Below are positions 47,500-56,535 of a stretch of 64,000 bases of DNA, piece by piece (the first letter of the stretch is position 1; every line of letters begins with the position of its first letter). The stretch spans positions 97,459 to 161,458 of the forward strand of contig JACRCV010000118.1 in assembly GCA_016218825.1 (NCBI GenBank). Direction: 5' to 3'. Position numbers and translations under genes: made by a program. Source of the DNA: Deltaproteobacteria bacterium. Its GTDB lineage: Bacteria; Myxococcota; XYA12-FULL-58-9. A model generated the notes under the pieces. It was not told the DNA's origin, did not search any database, and saw nothing but the letters and a program-made list of their open reading frames with translations.

Positions 47500-48765
47500 A
47501 TGACCCTCACCGTCGTTGTCCTCCTGGCCTCGATCGGCGCCGCGCCCGCCGATGCCGCAGAGTCCCTGCTCGCCGCCGAGCGCGCCTTGAGCGCCGGCGA
47601 CCTCGAACAGGCCGACCGCGCCCTCGCCGCGGCCCTCGCGGCCGACCCCGAGAACGTCGACGCCCTCCAAGCCGCGGCGCTCGTCGCCCTCCAACTCGGG
47701 GACGCGGCGCGCGCCGTGGCGCTGTTGGAGCGGGCGCTGGCGCTCGATCCGAACAACGACGACGCCCGCATCGAGCTGGCGCGGGCGCTGGCGCAGGGCG
47801 GCGACCTCGCGAAGAGCCGGGCGACCATCGCGGCGGTGCTCGAGCGCCACCCGCGCCTGATCTCGGCGTTGAGCCTCGACAAGGAGATCCGCGCCGGGGC
47901 GGTCAGCGCGCCGTCCCGGCCGTCGCCGTGGCGCTTCTCGGGCCGCGCCGGTCTGTCGACGCTGTACGACTCCAACATCTCGCTCGACGCCGGCCGGAGC
48001 CGCGACGTGTCCCATCAACGCGCCGCGCTGTTGGACCAGGAGGCCGCCGCCGCGGTCGGCCACGCCGCTGGTCCCTTGCCGGCGACCCTGTTCGTGCAGC
48101 TGCGCAACACCACGCCGCTCTCCAATCAGGACATCGCGCGCAAGCTCGCGCCATCGATCGTCCTCGCCGGCCTCGTCGGGACGCACGCCATCGGCGACCT
48201 CAGCCTCGGCGTCGACGCCCGCTATCAGGAGCTGTTCACCGACGGCTTCGGCACCCACCTGCAGCAGCTCTTGAGCCCGAGCCTCTTCGCCGGCTACCGA
48301 GTCGCCGGCCAGGATCTGCGGCTGCTCGTCGGCGTCGAGCGCCGGCGGCCGTATGGCGTGTTTGGCAGCGACCTGTCCCTGACGACCAAGGCGACGCTGC
48401 GCGACACCCTGGCGCTCGGCGCCCTGTCGCTCACCGTCGACGTCGCCGGCCGGCGGGACCGTAGCGGCGCCGCCAACACCGCGGGCGCCGAGCTGCGCAC
48501 CGACTTCGACGAGCTCGACGCCACCCTGTACGCCGAGTACGCCGCCTTCTCCCACCTCGCCGCCTTCGTCGCCGCCGACCTCCAGGCCCGCAAGTTCGAC
48601 ACCGGCCTGAAGGAGAGCACCTACAATGGGCTGGCGGGCGGTCGCTACGAGCTCGGCCTCGTCGAGCTGCACGCCGAATACAGCTTCACGAAGAACCTCT
48701 CCGATGCCCTGCATTCCTACGACCGCCACCAGGTCACTTTCGGCGTCCGCGCCTACTACGAATGA
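47500..48765 (+). CDS. TPR protein with C-terminal outer-membrane beta-barrel-like domain
   Basis: Exported protein of 421 residues. Signal peptide (1-19), about three TPR units (about 20-125, LLAAERALSAGDLEQADRALAAALAADPEN, then VALLERALALDPNNDDARIELARAL), a linker, and a C-terminal region (about 148-421) of alternating residues ending in the aromatic VTFGVRAYYE, as expected for an outer-membrane beta-barrel. The arrangement is like SLAM or PgaA/AlgK-AlgE-type export proteins, which move lipoproteins or polysaccharide to the surface. It lies between the TIG lipoprotein and the FecR-domain gene, so it may help display or secrete the lipoprotein. That role is inference. Confidence 0.65.
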   Translation: MTLTVVVLLASIGAAPADAAESLLAAERALSAGDLEQADRALAAALAADPENVDALQAAALVALQLGDAARAVALLERALALDPNNDDARIELARALAQGGDLAKSRATIAAVLERHPRLISALSLDKEIRAGAVSAPSRPSPWRFSGRAGLSTLYDSNISLDAGRSRDVSHQRAALLDQEAAAAVGHAAGPLPATLFVQLRNTTPLSNQDIARKLAPSIVLAGLVGTHAIGDLSLGVDARYQELFTDGFGTHLQQLLSPSLFAGYRVAGQDLRLLVGVERRRPYGVFGSDLSLTTKATLRDTLALGALSLTVDVAGRRDRSGAANTAGAELRTDFDELDATLYAEYAAFSHLAAFVAADLQARKFDTGLKESTYNGLAGGRYELGLVELHAEYSFTKNLSDALHSYDRHQVTFGVRAYYE

Positions 48766-48774
48766 GGTGATGCC

Positions 48775-49554
48775 ATGATCGCCGCCACCTTTGCCCTGTG
48801 CCTGGCGCTCGGCGCCGACGCCACCGTGGTCAGCGTCACCGGCAAGGTCGACATCGAGCCGGAGGCGGGCGGCGCCGCTCACGCCCTGGTGCGTTTTGCC
48901 ACGGTCCCGGCCGGCTCGACCCTGGTCACTTACGAGGGCGCCTTTGCCGCGGTCCGCTTCCCGGACGGCTCCCTGATCCGGCTCGGCGAGCGTACCCGGC
49001 TGACGGTCGGCAGGGTCGAGCAGCACGAGCCGGCGGCGCGCCGCAACACCAAGGTGCGCCTCGCGGTCGGCAAGGTCTGGGCGCGGGTCATGGACCTGTT
49101 CGGCGACGACTCCCGCTTCGAATTGGAGACCCCGAACGCCGTCGCCGGCGTGCGCGGCACCGCGTTCTTCGCCACCGCCAACGACCGCGGCGACTCGTTC
49201 ACCGTCGACTTCGGCGCCATCGGCATCAGCCGCGGCAGCTTCGCGCTCGACCTCGGTGGCGCCGGGGCGAGCACCAGCACCACCGCCCAGGGCTTCGCGC
49301 CGCCGGCGCGCATGTCCCCGGAGGCGCTGACCCGGCTGCGCGCTCAAGTCAGCGGCCCGAGCGGCGCCCTCGTCGATCGGTTGCGTCACGACGCCGTCGC
49401 CGGCCCGCCGCCGGCGGCGAGGCGCGAGAGCTTGCGCCGCACCCTCACCGGCCCGGACGGCGTCGCCGACACCCCGCTGGCGCCGACGCGCCCCGGCGCT
49501 CAGCTGCGCGGCACCGCGGAGGTCACGGTGCGCGTCCAGATGCCGGCCAGGTAG
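48775..49554 (+). CDS. FecR-domain protein
   Basis: A 259-residue exported protein. Short signal peptide (MIAATFALCLALGADA), then a FecR-type beta domain (about 20-140) with LVTYEGAFAAVRFPDGSLIRLGERTRLTVG and the hallmark VWARVMDLFGDDSRFELETPNAVAGVRGTAFF. The C-terminal third is Ala/Pro/Arg-rich and probably unstructured. Here there is no membrane helix and no sigma-factor gene, so it is a periplasmic FecR-only protein rather than a classic anti-sigma partner. It is translated 9 bases after the TPR/barrel gene, with GAGG upstream, and ends the trio. Confidence 0.8.
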   Translation: MIAATFALCLALGADATVVSVTGKVDIEPEAGGAAHALVRFATVPAGSTLVTYEGAFAAVRFPDGSLIRLGERTRLTVGRVEQHEPAARRNTKVRLAVGKVWARVMDLFGDDSRFELETPNAVAGVRGTAFFATANDRGDSFTVDFGAIGISRGSFALDLGGAGASTSTTAQGFAPPARMSPEALTRLRAQVSGPSGALVDRLRHDAVAGPPPAARRESLRRTLTGPDGVADTPLAPTRPGAQLRGTAEVTVRVQMPAR

Positions 49555-49605
49555 GCCGGCGCCGGCGCGCCCCGAGCGCGCCCGGCACGGCAGACGGCAG
49601 GCCGC

Positions 49606-49634
49606 TTGTTTGCGGTCTGTCGCTCCGGTACCTT
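49606..49634 (+). promoter_or_regulatory. Predicted promoter of the M29 aminopeptidase gene
   Basis: TTGTTT (49606-49611), 17 bases, then TACCTT (49629-49634). The same -10 word and spacing occur before ppx (TTGTGA, 17, TACCTT). Leader of about 19 bases carries a perfect GGAGGA site. Confidence 0.35.
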
Positions 49635-49659
49635 CAGCCCGCACGCCGGAGGAAAACCA

Positions 49660-50775
49660 ATGCTCGACTTTCGCATGGAGAAGCTGGCCCAGACCCTGGT
49701 GCGCTACTCGTGTCGCCTGAAGCGCGGCGAGAAGATCCTCATCGAGGCCATCGACATCCCCGACGAGATGGTCGCCTTGATGATCCGCGCGGCCGCAGAC
49801 GCCGGCGGGGTGCCGCTCGTGACCACGAAGCACAACCGGGTGCTGCGCGAGCTCTACCGCCACGGGAGCGAGGAGAGCATGAAGCTGGCCGCCGCCTCCG
49901 AGAGGTTGCGGATGGAGAAGGTCCAGGCCTACGTCGGCTTGCGCGGCAGCCACAACATCAACGAGCTCGCCGACGTGCCGCAGGAGAAGATCAAGCTCTA
50001 CCAGACCCACTGGCTGTCGCCGGTGCACTTCGAGGTCCGGGTCCCGAAGACCAAGTGGGTGGTGTTGCGCTGGCCGAGCCCGTCGATGGCGCAGCAGGCG
50101 AAGATGTCCACCGACAAGTTCGAGGACTTCTACTTCTCGGTCTGTTGCCTCGACTACGGCAAGATGGCCAAGGCCATGGATCCGTTGCAGGAGCTGATGG
50201 AGAAGACCGACCAGGTCCAGATCGTCGCGCCCGGCACCGATCTGAAGTTCTCGATCAAGGGCATCGCGGCGGTGAAGTGCTCCGGGCTGCGCAACATCCC
50301 CGACGGCGAGATCTTCACCGCGCCGATCAAGGACTCGGTGCACGGCACGATCCGCTACAACACTCGCTCGCTCTACCTCGGCACCGAGTTCTCCGACATC
50401 GCCTTCACCTTCAAGAAGGGCAAGATCGTCAAGGCCGCCGGCAATCCCCAGGACCGCGTCGACGCCATCCTCGACTCCGACGCCGGCGCCCGCTACCTCG
50501 GCGAGTTCGCGATCGGCGTCAATCCGTACGTGACCCGACCGATGCTCGACACCCTGTTCGACGAGAAGATCGCCGGCAGCGTCCACGTGACGCCGGGGAG
50601 CTGCTACGACGAGGCGTCGAACGGCAACAAGTCGCAGGTGCACTGGGATCTGGTCCTGATCCAGACGCCGGAGTGGGGCGGCGGCGAGCTCTACTTCGAC
50701 GGCAAGCTGGTGCGCAAGGACGGCCGCTTCGTCCCGAAGGCCCTGCAGCGCCTGAACCCAGAGAACCTGATGTAG
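49660..50775 (+). CDS. M29-family aminopeptidase (thermophilic aminopeptidase type)
   Basis: Cobalt/zinc-dependent aminopeptidase of 371 residues, cytoplasmic. The C-terminal half carries the family ligands: GEFAIGVNPY (Glu), LFDEKIAGSVHV (Glu and His) and SQVHWDLVL (His and Asp). The N-terminal Rossmann-like half includes YVGLRGSHNINELADV. Perfect GGAGGAAAACCAATG start. It lies downstream of the FecR gene after 105 bases, with its own promoter, and is followed by the sirtuin after 54 bases. Broad-specificity removal of N-terminal residues is the expected activity. Confidence 0.9.
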   Translation: MLDFRMEKLAQTLVRYSCRLKRGEKILIEAIDIPDEMVALMIRAAADAGGVPLVTTKHNRVLRELYRHGSEESMKLAAASERLRMEKVQAYVGLRGSHNINELADVPQEKIKLYQTHWLSPVHFEVRVPKTKWVVLRWPSPSMAQQAKMSTDKFEDFYFSVCCLDYGKMAKAMDPLQELMEKTDQVQIVAPGTDLKFSIKGIAAVKCSGLRNIPDGEIFTAPIKDSVHGTIRYNTRSLYLGTEFSDIAFTFKKGKIVKAAGNPQDRVDAILDSDAGARYLGEFAIGVNPYVTRPMLDTLFDEKIAGSVHVTPGSCYDEASNGNKSQVHWDLVLIQTPEWGGGELYFDGKLVRKDGRFVPKALQRLNPENLM

Positions 50776-50829
50776 CGCGCCACCCTTGCCGGAGGCACTC
50801 CCGCCTTGCGCGGCGGCCGTGGAGGATCG

Positions 50830-51615
50830 ATGGCGCAAGAGACCGAGATCGACCGCGTCGTCCTTTGGCTGCAGCGCGCCCGCCGGGTGTTGTTCATCAC
50901 CGGCGCCGGGATCTCCGCCGACTCCGGCCTGCCGACCTACCGCGGCATCGGCGGCCTCTACAACCGCGAGACCACCGACGAGGGCTACTCCATCGAAGAG
51001 GCGCTCTCCGGGCAGATGTTTCAGGAGCACCCTGAGATCACCTGGAAGTATGTCTGCCAGATCGCCGCGGCCTCGAAGGACGCCACCTTCAACCGCGCCC
51101 ACGAGTTCATCGCCTGGCTGCAGACCCAAGCGCGCACGGTCTGGGTGCTGACCCAGAACGTCGACGGCTTCCACCGCCAGGCCGGCTCGACGAACGTCAT
51201 CGACATCCACGGTGACGTGCACGACCTCACCTGCACCCGCTGCCCCTACGGCAGCCGGGTCACCGACTACACCAAGCTGCCGCCCCTGCCCCACTGCCCC
51301 GAGTGCAAGGGCGTCTTGCGCCCCAAGGTCGTGTTGTTCGGCGAGCTGTTGCCGCCCGACAAGGTGGCGCTGATGCACCGCGAGCTCGAGACCGGCTTCG
51401 ATCTGATGTTCTCGATCGGCACCTCGAGCATCTTCCCTTACATCTCCGGCCCGATCTTCAAGGCGCGCCGCCTCGGCGTACCGACCGTAGAGATCAACCC
51501 CGAGACCACCGACGTCTCCGCGGTCGTCGACGTACGCCTGACCGCGGGCGCGGCCGTCACCTGTGACGCGTTGTGGCGCCGCCTCGAAGCGGCACGGTCG
51601 TCGGCGACCCGCTAG
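50830..51615 (+). CDS. Sirtuin (NAD-dependent protein deacylase, Sir2 family)
   Basis: NAD-dependent protein deacetylase or deacylase of 261 residues. NAD-binding GAGISADSGLPTYRG (about 26-40), catalytic region LTQNVDGFHRQAG and the active His in IDIHGDVHDL, plus a structural zinc site (CTRC and CPEC pairs). PKVVLFGELLP and SIGTSSIFPY complete the family pattern. It has the short bacterial length. ATG at 50830 with GGAGG only 4 bases upstream. The Arg-Tyr pair that marks desuccinylases was not clearly found. Its 3' end overlaps the convergent ROK kinase by 59 bases. Confidence 0.9.
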   Translation: MAQETEIDRVVLWLQRARRVLFITGAGISADSGLPTYRGIGGLYNRETTDEGYSIEEALSGQMFQEHPEITWKYVCQIAAASKDATFNRAHEFIAWLQTQARTVWVLTQNVDGFHRQAGSTNVIDIHGDVHDLTCTRCPYGSRVTDYTKLPPLPHCPECKGVLRPKVVLFGELLPPDKVALMHRELETGFDLMFSIGTSSIFPYISGPIFKARRLGVPTVEINPETTDVSAVVDVRLTAGAAVTCDALWRRLEAARSSATR

Positions 51616-52612
51616 AGGGTCCGCCCCGGCGCCGGTCCCAGGCGTAGAGCGCCGCCCCGAGCGCGACCGCGTCGTCGCCGAGCTTCGACAGCACGATGCT
51701 GCTGGTCGCCGCCTGGGCCGCAGGAAACACCTGGGCCCGCGCCGCCGCCTTGACCCGAGCCAGCAACCGCTTCCCCATCGCCTCGATGACGCCGCCGCCG
51801 AGCACGACCTTCTCCGGACCGAGCAGGGTGATGACGTTGGCGACGCCGATCCCGAGATAGGTGGCGGCCTCGTCGACCGCCGCCCGCACCACCCGATCGC
51901 GCCGGCCATAGAGTCGAGCGAGGACGCTCGACGGGATGTTGTCGAGATCGATCTCCGCCTCGCCGCTGATCGCCGAGCGCCGGTGATCCTTCTCGACCGC
52001 GGCCCGGATCTGCTTGCTGATGCCGGTCTTCGAGGCGTAGGCCTCGAGGCAGCCGGCGCGCCCGCAGCCGCAGCGGCGGCCGTTCGCCACCACCACCATG
52101 TGACCGAGCTCGGCGGCGAGCCGCGCCTCGCCGCGCAGCATCTCTTGTCGGTGGACAATCCCGCCCCCGAGCCCGGTGCCGACGAACAGGCCGACGACGG
52201 TGGTGGCGTTCTTTCCCGCCCCGAGGCGTACCTCCGCCAGAGTGCCGAGGTTGCAGTCGTTCTCGGCGACCACCGCGCGCCCCAGCCGCCGCGACAGGCT
52301 CTTCGCCACCGGCGCGTTCCTCCAGCCGACGTTGGGGCCGTCGACCGCGGTGCCGTCCTTGCGGATCGGGCTCGGCGCCCCCACCCCGACCGCCGCCAGA
52401 TCCTTGGGGCAAACGCCCGCGGCCCGACACGCCTCCTCCAGGCACTTCACCACCCGATCCATCACCGCGTCGAAGCCCCGCTTCGCCCGGGTCTTCTTGC
52501 GCGCCGTGGCGACGACCCGGCCGTCGAGCGTCGCCACCACCGCGTGCAGCTTGGTGCCGCCGATATCGACACCGCCGATGAGCTTCGCCGTCGTTCGCCT
52601 CGCCTTCGCCAT
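51557..52612 (-). CDS. ROK-family sugar kinase
   Basis: Sugar kinase or transcriptional-regulator-type ROK protein of 351 residues; without an N-terminal helix-turn-helix, so a kinase (glucokinase/N-acetylglucosamine-kinase type) is favoured. ATP motif GGVDIGGTKLHAVV at 13-26, ENDCNLGTLAE, GLFVGTGLGGGIV and the ROK zinc signature CGCGRAGCLEAYAS (with ELGHM before it). The C-terminus beyond about 325 is a low-complexity basic tail encoded partly antisense to the sirtuin. The gene is divergent from ppx. Which sugar is used cannot be told from sequence. Confidence 0.88.
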   Translation of the reverse strand: MAKARRTTAKLIGGVDIGGTKLHAVVATLDGRVVATARKKTRAKRGFDAVMDRVVKCLEEACRAAGVCPKDLAAVGVGAPSPIRKDGTAVDGPNVGWRNAPVAKSLSRRLGRAVVAENDCNLGTLAEVRLGAGKNATTVVGLFVGTGLGGGIVHRQEMLRGEARLAAELGHMVVVANGRRCGCGRAGCLEAYASKTGISKQIRAAVEKDHRRSAISGEAEIDLDNIPSSVLARLYGRRDRVVRAAVDEAATYLGIGVANVITLLGPEKVVLGGGVIEAMGKRLLARVKAAARAQVFPAAQAATSSIVLSKLGDDAVALGAALYAWDRRRGGPSSGSPTTVPLRGGATTRHR

Positions 52613-52675
52613 CCGTCACCTCGACGGCTGCGATGAGATCCACCCTCCCCCATCGCTGTCAACCAGCGGCGGCGC

Positions 52676-52704
52676 TTGTGAGCGCCCCGTGGTCGCGCTA
52701 CCTT
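52676..52704 (+). promoter_or_regulatory. Predicted promoter of the ppx-ppk pair
   Basis: TTGTGA (52676-52681), 17 bases, then TACCTT (52699-52704), close to the one before the M29 gene. The ATG at 52737 lies 32 bases downstream, without a clear ribosome-binding site. Confidence 0.4.
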
Positions 52705-52736
52705 CGGGCGCCGCCACCCGCGCGACCGAGGGCCGA

Positions 52737-54386
52737 ATGCCGCAGGCGCCACCTCCCCCGTCTCCCGCAAACGAAGAGACCGCTTTGCAGCTGCAGAGGC
52801 CCGCGGAGCGCGACACCGAGGCCCAGACCCCACGTCTGGTGGCGGCGATCGACATCGGCTCGAACTCGTTGCGCCTCGCGATCGCCGAGGTCGGCGCCGA
52901 CGGTCGCATCGAGATCGTCGACCAGCTGCAGCGCGCCGTGCACCTGGGTCAAGACACCTTCGGGCGCGGTCGCCTCGGGCGCGGGACGATGCGCGCCGCG
53001 ATCGCGATCTTGCGCGACTTCCACAAGAGCCTGGAGTTCTACGGCGTCACCCAGGTGCGGGCGGTGGCGACCAGCGCGGTCCGCGAGGCCGCGAACGCCG
53101 ACACCTTCCTCAACCGGGTCTACCTGGCCACCGGCCTAGACGCCGAGGTGATCGACACCACCGAGGAGAGTCGCCTGATCGTCCAGGCGGTGCGCCGGGC
53201 GCTCGGCGCCGAGTATCGCAAGAAGAGCGGCAACGCGCTGGTCGCCGACGTCGGCGGCGGCAGCACCCTGCTGACCCTGCTGTTGAACGGCGAGATCACC
53301 CTGTCGCAGAGCCTGGTCCTGGGCGCGATCCGGATCCAGGAGACCTTCCTGCCCGCAGCCGAGACCCCGCTGCGCCGCGCCGCCGTCGTACGCCAACAAG
53401 TGCACACCGCGATCCACTCGGTCGAGGCCCAGCTCCGCCTCAAGCAGATCCGCACCCTGGTCGCGGTCGGCGCCGGCGCTCGCTTCGCCGCCCAACAGGC
53501 CGGCAAGGCCACACCCGAGAGCGATCTGGCGACGATCAGCCGCACCCGGTTCGCGGCGTTGGTCCGGCGCTTCGAGCGTTACTCCGCCGAGGAGCTCGCA
53601 CGCCATCACGGCCTGAGCTTCAGCGACGCCGAGATGCTGAACCCGTCGCTGTTGGTGTTCGAGGCCCTGCTCAAGGCCACCCGCGCCAAGGAGATCATCG
53701 TGCCGCCGGTGGCGATGCGCGACGGCGTGTTGCTCGATCTGGCGCGCTCCGCCGGCAGCGCCGACGATCCGGCGATCATCGAAGGTGTGGTGCACTCGGC
53801 GCTCTCGGTCGCCCGCAAGTACAACGTCGACCTGGCGCACGCCCAGCACGTCTCCGGCCTCGCGGTCCGCCTCTTCGACGCCCTCCAAGGCGAGCACCGC
53901 TTGACGGCGCGCGAGCGCCTGCTGCTCCAGGTCGCGGGTCTGGTGCACGAGGTCGGCGGTTTCGTCAGCAGTCGCGCGCATCACAAGCACAGCTACTACC
54001 TGATCGCCAACGCCGAGATCTTCGGGCTGACCCGCGAGGAGATCCACGTCGTCGCCCACGTCGCCCGCTATCACCGCCGCAGCCCGCCGAAGTCTTCGCA
54101 CCTCGAGTACATGGCGTTGCCGCGCCCGGCGCGGATGCTGGTCTCCAAGCTCGCGGCGATGCTGCGCGTCGCCGACGCCCTCGACCGCGCCCACGCGCAG
54201 CAGGTCACCGACCTGCGGGTCCAAAAGCAGGATGACGATCTCACCCTCTACATTCGCGGGGCGGTGGATCTGACCCTGGAGCGCGCCGCGGTCGTCGGCA
54301 AAGGTGACATGTTCGAAGACATCTACGGCATGCGCCTCCGCCTCGAGGACGAGCCGTTGCCCCCAGCCGCGCCGCCGCGCCCCTGA
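52737..54386 (+). CDS. Exopolyphosphatase / guanosine pentaphosphatase
   Basis: Ppx/GppA-family phosphohydrolase of 549 residues. After a Pro/Glu-rich N-terminal tail, AAIDIGSNSLRLAI (about 37-50), the linked SAVREAANAD, EESRLI and VADVGGGSTLL motifs form the actin-like catalytic core; the C-terminal HD-like region has LLLQVAGLVHEVGGFVSSRAHHKHSYYLI. The first HD pair is His-Glu rather than His-Asp, a variation from the usual HDIGY block. It is followed by the polyphosphate kinase gene after 13 bases, so the two antagonistic enzymes are co-expressed. Ppx or GppA cannot be separated by sequence alone; context favours polyphosphatase. Confidence 0.88.
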   Translation: MPQAPPPPSPANEETALQLQRPAERDTEAQTPRLVAAIDIGSNSLRLAIAEVGADGRIEIVDQLQRAVHLGQDTFGRGRLGRGTMRAAIAILRDFHKSLEFYGVTQVRAVATSAVREAANADTFLNRVYLATGLDAEVIDTTEESRLIVQAVRRALGAEYRKKSGNALVADVGGGSTLLTLLLNGEITLSQSLVLGAIRIQETFLPAAETPLRRAAVVRQQVHTAIHSVEAQLRLKQIRTLVAVGAGARFAAQQAGKATPESDLATISRTRFAALVRRFERYSAEELARHHGLSFSDAEMLNPSLLVFEALLKATRAKEIIVPPVAMRDGVLLDLARSAGSADDPAIIEGVVHSALSVARKYNVDLAHAQHVSGLAVRLFDALQGEHRLTARERLLLQVAGLVHEVGGFVSSRAHHKHSYYLIANAEIFGLTREEIHVVAHVARYHRRSPPKSSHLEYMALPRPARMLVSKLAAMLRVADALDRAHAQQVTDLRVQKQDDDLTLYIRGAVDLTLERAAVVGKGDMFEDIYGMRLRLEDEPLPPAAPPRP

Positions 54387-54399
54387 CTCGGAGCTGCCC

Positions 54400-56532
54400 T
54401 TGGCCAAGATCGACCTCAGCTCACCGGCGCTGTTCATCAACCGCGAGCTCTCGTGGTTGGAGTTCAACCACCGCGTCCTCGCCGAAGGGCTGCGCCCCGA
54501 GGTGCCGCTCTTCGAGCGCCTGCGCTTCCTCGCCATTGTCAGCTCGAACCTCGACGAGTTCTTCATGGTTCGAGTCGCAGGCTTGATGCAGCAGCGCAGC
54601 GCCGGGGTTCGCCGCCGCGACCAGAGCGGCCTGACGCCCACCCAGCAGCTGACCGAGATCAGCAAACGCGCCCACCGCATGGTCGCCGAGCAGGCGGCGG
54701 GTATCCGCCAGGCGATCCGCGAGCTCGCCGGAAGCGGCCTGCGGGTCCTCGAGCCGCAGCAGTGGACCGCGGAGCAGCGCCACTTCCTGCGCTCGCACTT
54801 CGCCGGCGAGATCCTGCCGGTGTTGACGCCGCTCGCGGTCGAAGAGCTGTCGCCGGTGCCGTTGTTGCCGAGCGGCCGCCTGCACTTGGCGCTCCTCGTC
54901 ACCTACGCCCCGGGGTCGAGCTCGCCGGCGGCGTCACAGAAGATCATCGTCGTGCCGGTCCCGGCGAGCTTCAATCGCTTCATCCCGATCCCGGCCGCCG
55001 ACGGCATCGAGGTCGCCCGCCTCGAGGCCATCATCGCCGAGAACATCGGCCTGTTGTTTCCCGGCGGCGCGGTCGTCGCGGTGGCGACGTTTCGCATCAC
55101 CCGCGACGCCGATCCGGCGATCGACGAAGACGACGCCAATGATCTACTGCAGGCGCTCGAGCACGCGGTCCTCGAGCGCCGCCGCCGCGCCGCGGTGCGC
55201 CTGGAGCTGTCACCCGAGCCGGAGCCGCGCCTGAAGAGCTGGCTGATGGACTGGCTGCAGCTTCGCGCCGAGGAGGTCTACGAGGGCGACGCCATGCTCG
55301 ATCCGACCGGCCTCTTCGAGCTCCAGAACCGCCAGGGCTTCGCGGCCCTTCGTGCCCCGGAGTGGCCGCCGCAGCCGCCGCAGGATCTGCCGGCGGAGGG
55401 CAGCCTGCTGCAGGCGGTGCAGAGCCGCGACGTGCTCTTGGTTCATCCTTACGAGAGCTTCGATCCGCTGCTGCTGCTGCTCGCCGAGGCGGCCGTCGAT
55501 CCGAACGTCCTGGCGATCAAGATGGTCCTCTACCGCCTGAGCGGCGACTCGCCGATCATCTCCGCCCTGGAGACCGCCGCGGCCCAGGGCAAACAGGTCA
55601 CGGTGCTCGTCGAGGTCAAGGCGCGCTTCGACGAGGCGCAGAACATCCGCTGGGCGCGCCGCCTCGAGGACGCCGGCTGTCACGTGGTGTACGGCATCGC
55701 CGGGTTGAAGACCCACGCCAAGGCGATGTTGATCGTGATGCGCGACGGCGCCCGCATCCGCCGCGCGGTGCACCTGTCCACCGGCAACTACAACGACAAG
55801 ACCGCGCGCCTGTACTCCGACGTCGGTCTCCTCACCGCCGACCGCGATCTGTGCGGCGACGTCGCCAGCTTCTTCAACCTCCTCACCGGGACCTCCGAGG
55901 CCGTCGGCTGGTCGGCGCTGGTGATCGCCCCCACCGATCTGCGCCGCCGCCTCTTGGAGCTCATCGGCCGCGAGGCCGAGAGCGCCACCGCCGGTCAGCC
56001 CGGCCTCATCCTCGCCAAGCTCAACTCCCTCGAGGACAAAGAGATCTGCCAGGCGCTGCTGCGCGCCGCCCAGGCCGGCGTCAAGGTGCAGCTCAACGTG
56101 CGCGGCATCTGCTGTCTGCGGCCCGGCGTCAAGAAGATCTCCGAGGGCATCGAGGTGCGCTCGATCGTCGACCGCTACCTCGAGCACGCCCGCATCCTCT
56201 ACTTCAAGAACGGCGGCCACGACGAGCTCTACCTGAGCAGCGCCGACTGGATGGGCCGCAACCTCGATCGGCGCTTGGAGCTCTTGTTCCCGGTGCGCGC
56301 CGCACCGCTCCGCCGCCGCCTGCTCGCCGTCCTCGAGACCTACTTCGCCGACAACCAACAGGCGTGGCGCCTGGGCGAGGACGGCACCTACGCGCGCGTC
56401 CCGGCGACCGGCGCCCCGATCCGTGCCCAACAGAAGCTCTACGAAGACGCCGTGCGCGCCGCGACGCTCGGCAAACAAACCGCGGTCCGCTTCAAGCCGC
56501 TCGCGGCTCCCGAGGGGCAGGGTCCCCGCTGA
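54400..56532 (+). CDS. ppk: Polyphosphate kinase 1
   Basis: Membrane-associated enzyme of 710 residues that makes polyphosphate from ATP. FINRELSWLEFNHRVL at the N-terminus and SSNLDEFFMVRVAG are standard. The two PLD-type histidines are His439 in LKTHAKAML (autophosphorylated in Ppk1) and His607 in GGHDELYLSSADW. ARFDEAQNIRWARRLE and HLSTGNYNDKTARLY are intact. The start is TTG at 54400, with GGAG 6 bases upstream; no ATG or GTG fits the family N-terminus. The rare TTG start, compared with ATG of ppx, may lower Ppk relative to Ppx. The gene ends 3 bases before the convergent cysteine-rich lipoprotein. Confidence 0.95.
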   Translation: MAKIDLSSPALFINRELSWLEFNHRVLAEGLRPEVPLFERLRFLAIVSSNLDEFFMVRVAGLMQQRSAGVRRRDQSGLTPTQQLTEISKRAHRMVAEQAAGIRQAIRELAGSGLRVLEPQQWTAEQRHFLRSHFAGEILPVLTPLAVEELSPVPLLPSGRLHLALLVTYAPGSSSPAASQKIIVVPVPASFNRFIPIPAADGIEVARLEAIIAENIGLLFPGGAVVAVATFRITRDADPAIDEDDANDLLQALEHAVLERRRRAAVRLELSPEPEPRLKSWLMDWLQLRAEEVYEGDAMLDPTGLFELQNRQGFAALRAPEWPPQPPQDLPAEGSLLQAVQSRDVLLVHPYESFDPLLLLLAEAAVDPNVLAIKMVLYRLSGDSPIISALETAAAQGKQVTVLVEVKARFDEAQNIRWARRLEDAGCHVVYGIAGLKTHAKAMLIVMRDGARIRRAVHLSTGNYNDKTARLYSDVGLLTADRDLCGDVASFFNLLTGTSEAVGWSALVIAPTDLRRRLLELIGREAESATAGQPGLILAKLNSLEDKEICQALLRAAQAGVKVQLNVRGICCLRPGVKKISEGIEVRSIVDRYLEHARILYFKNGGHDELYLSSADWMGRNLDRRLELLFPVRAAPLRRRLLAVLETYFADNQQAWRLGEDGTYARVPATGAPIRAQQKLYEDAVRAATLGKQTAVRFKPLAAPEGQGPR

Positions 56533-56535
56533 CCC

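Noticed and set aside
47416..52158. Very long minus-strand open frame of over 1500 codons opposite the TPR, FecR, M29 and sirtuin genes
   Set aside because: Arg/Ala/Gly-rich translation typical of antisense frames in GC-rich DNA; recognisable families all lie on the plus strand.
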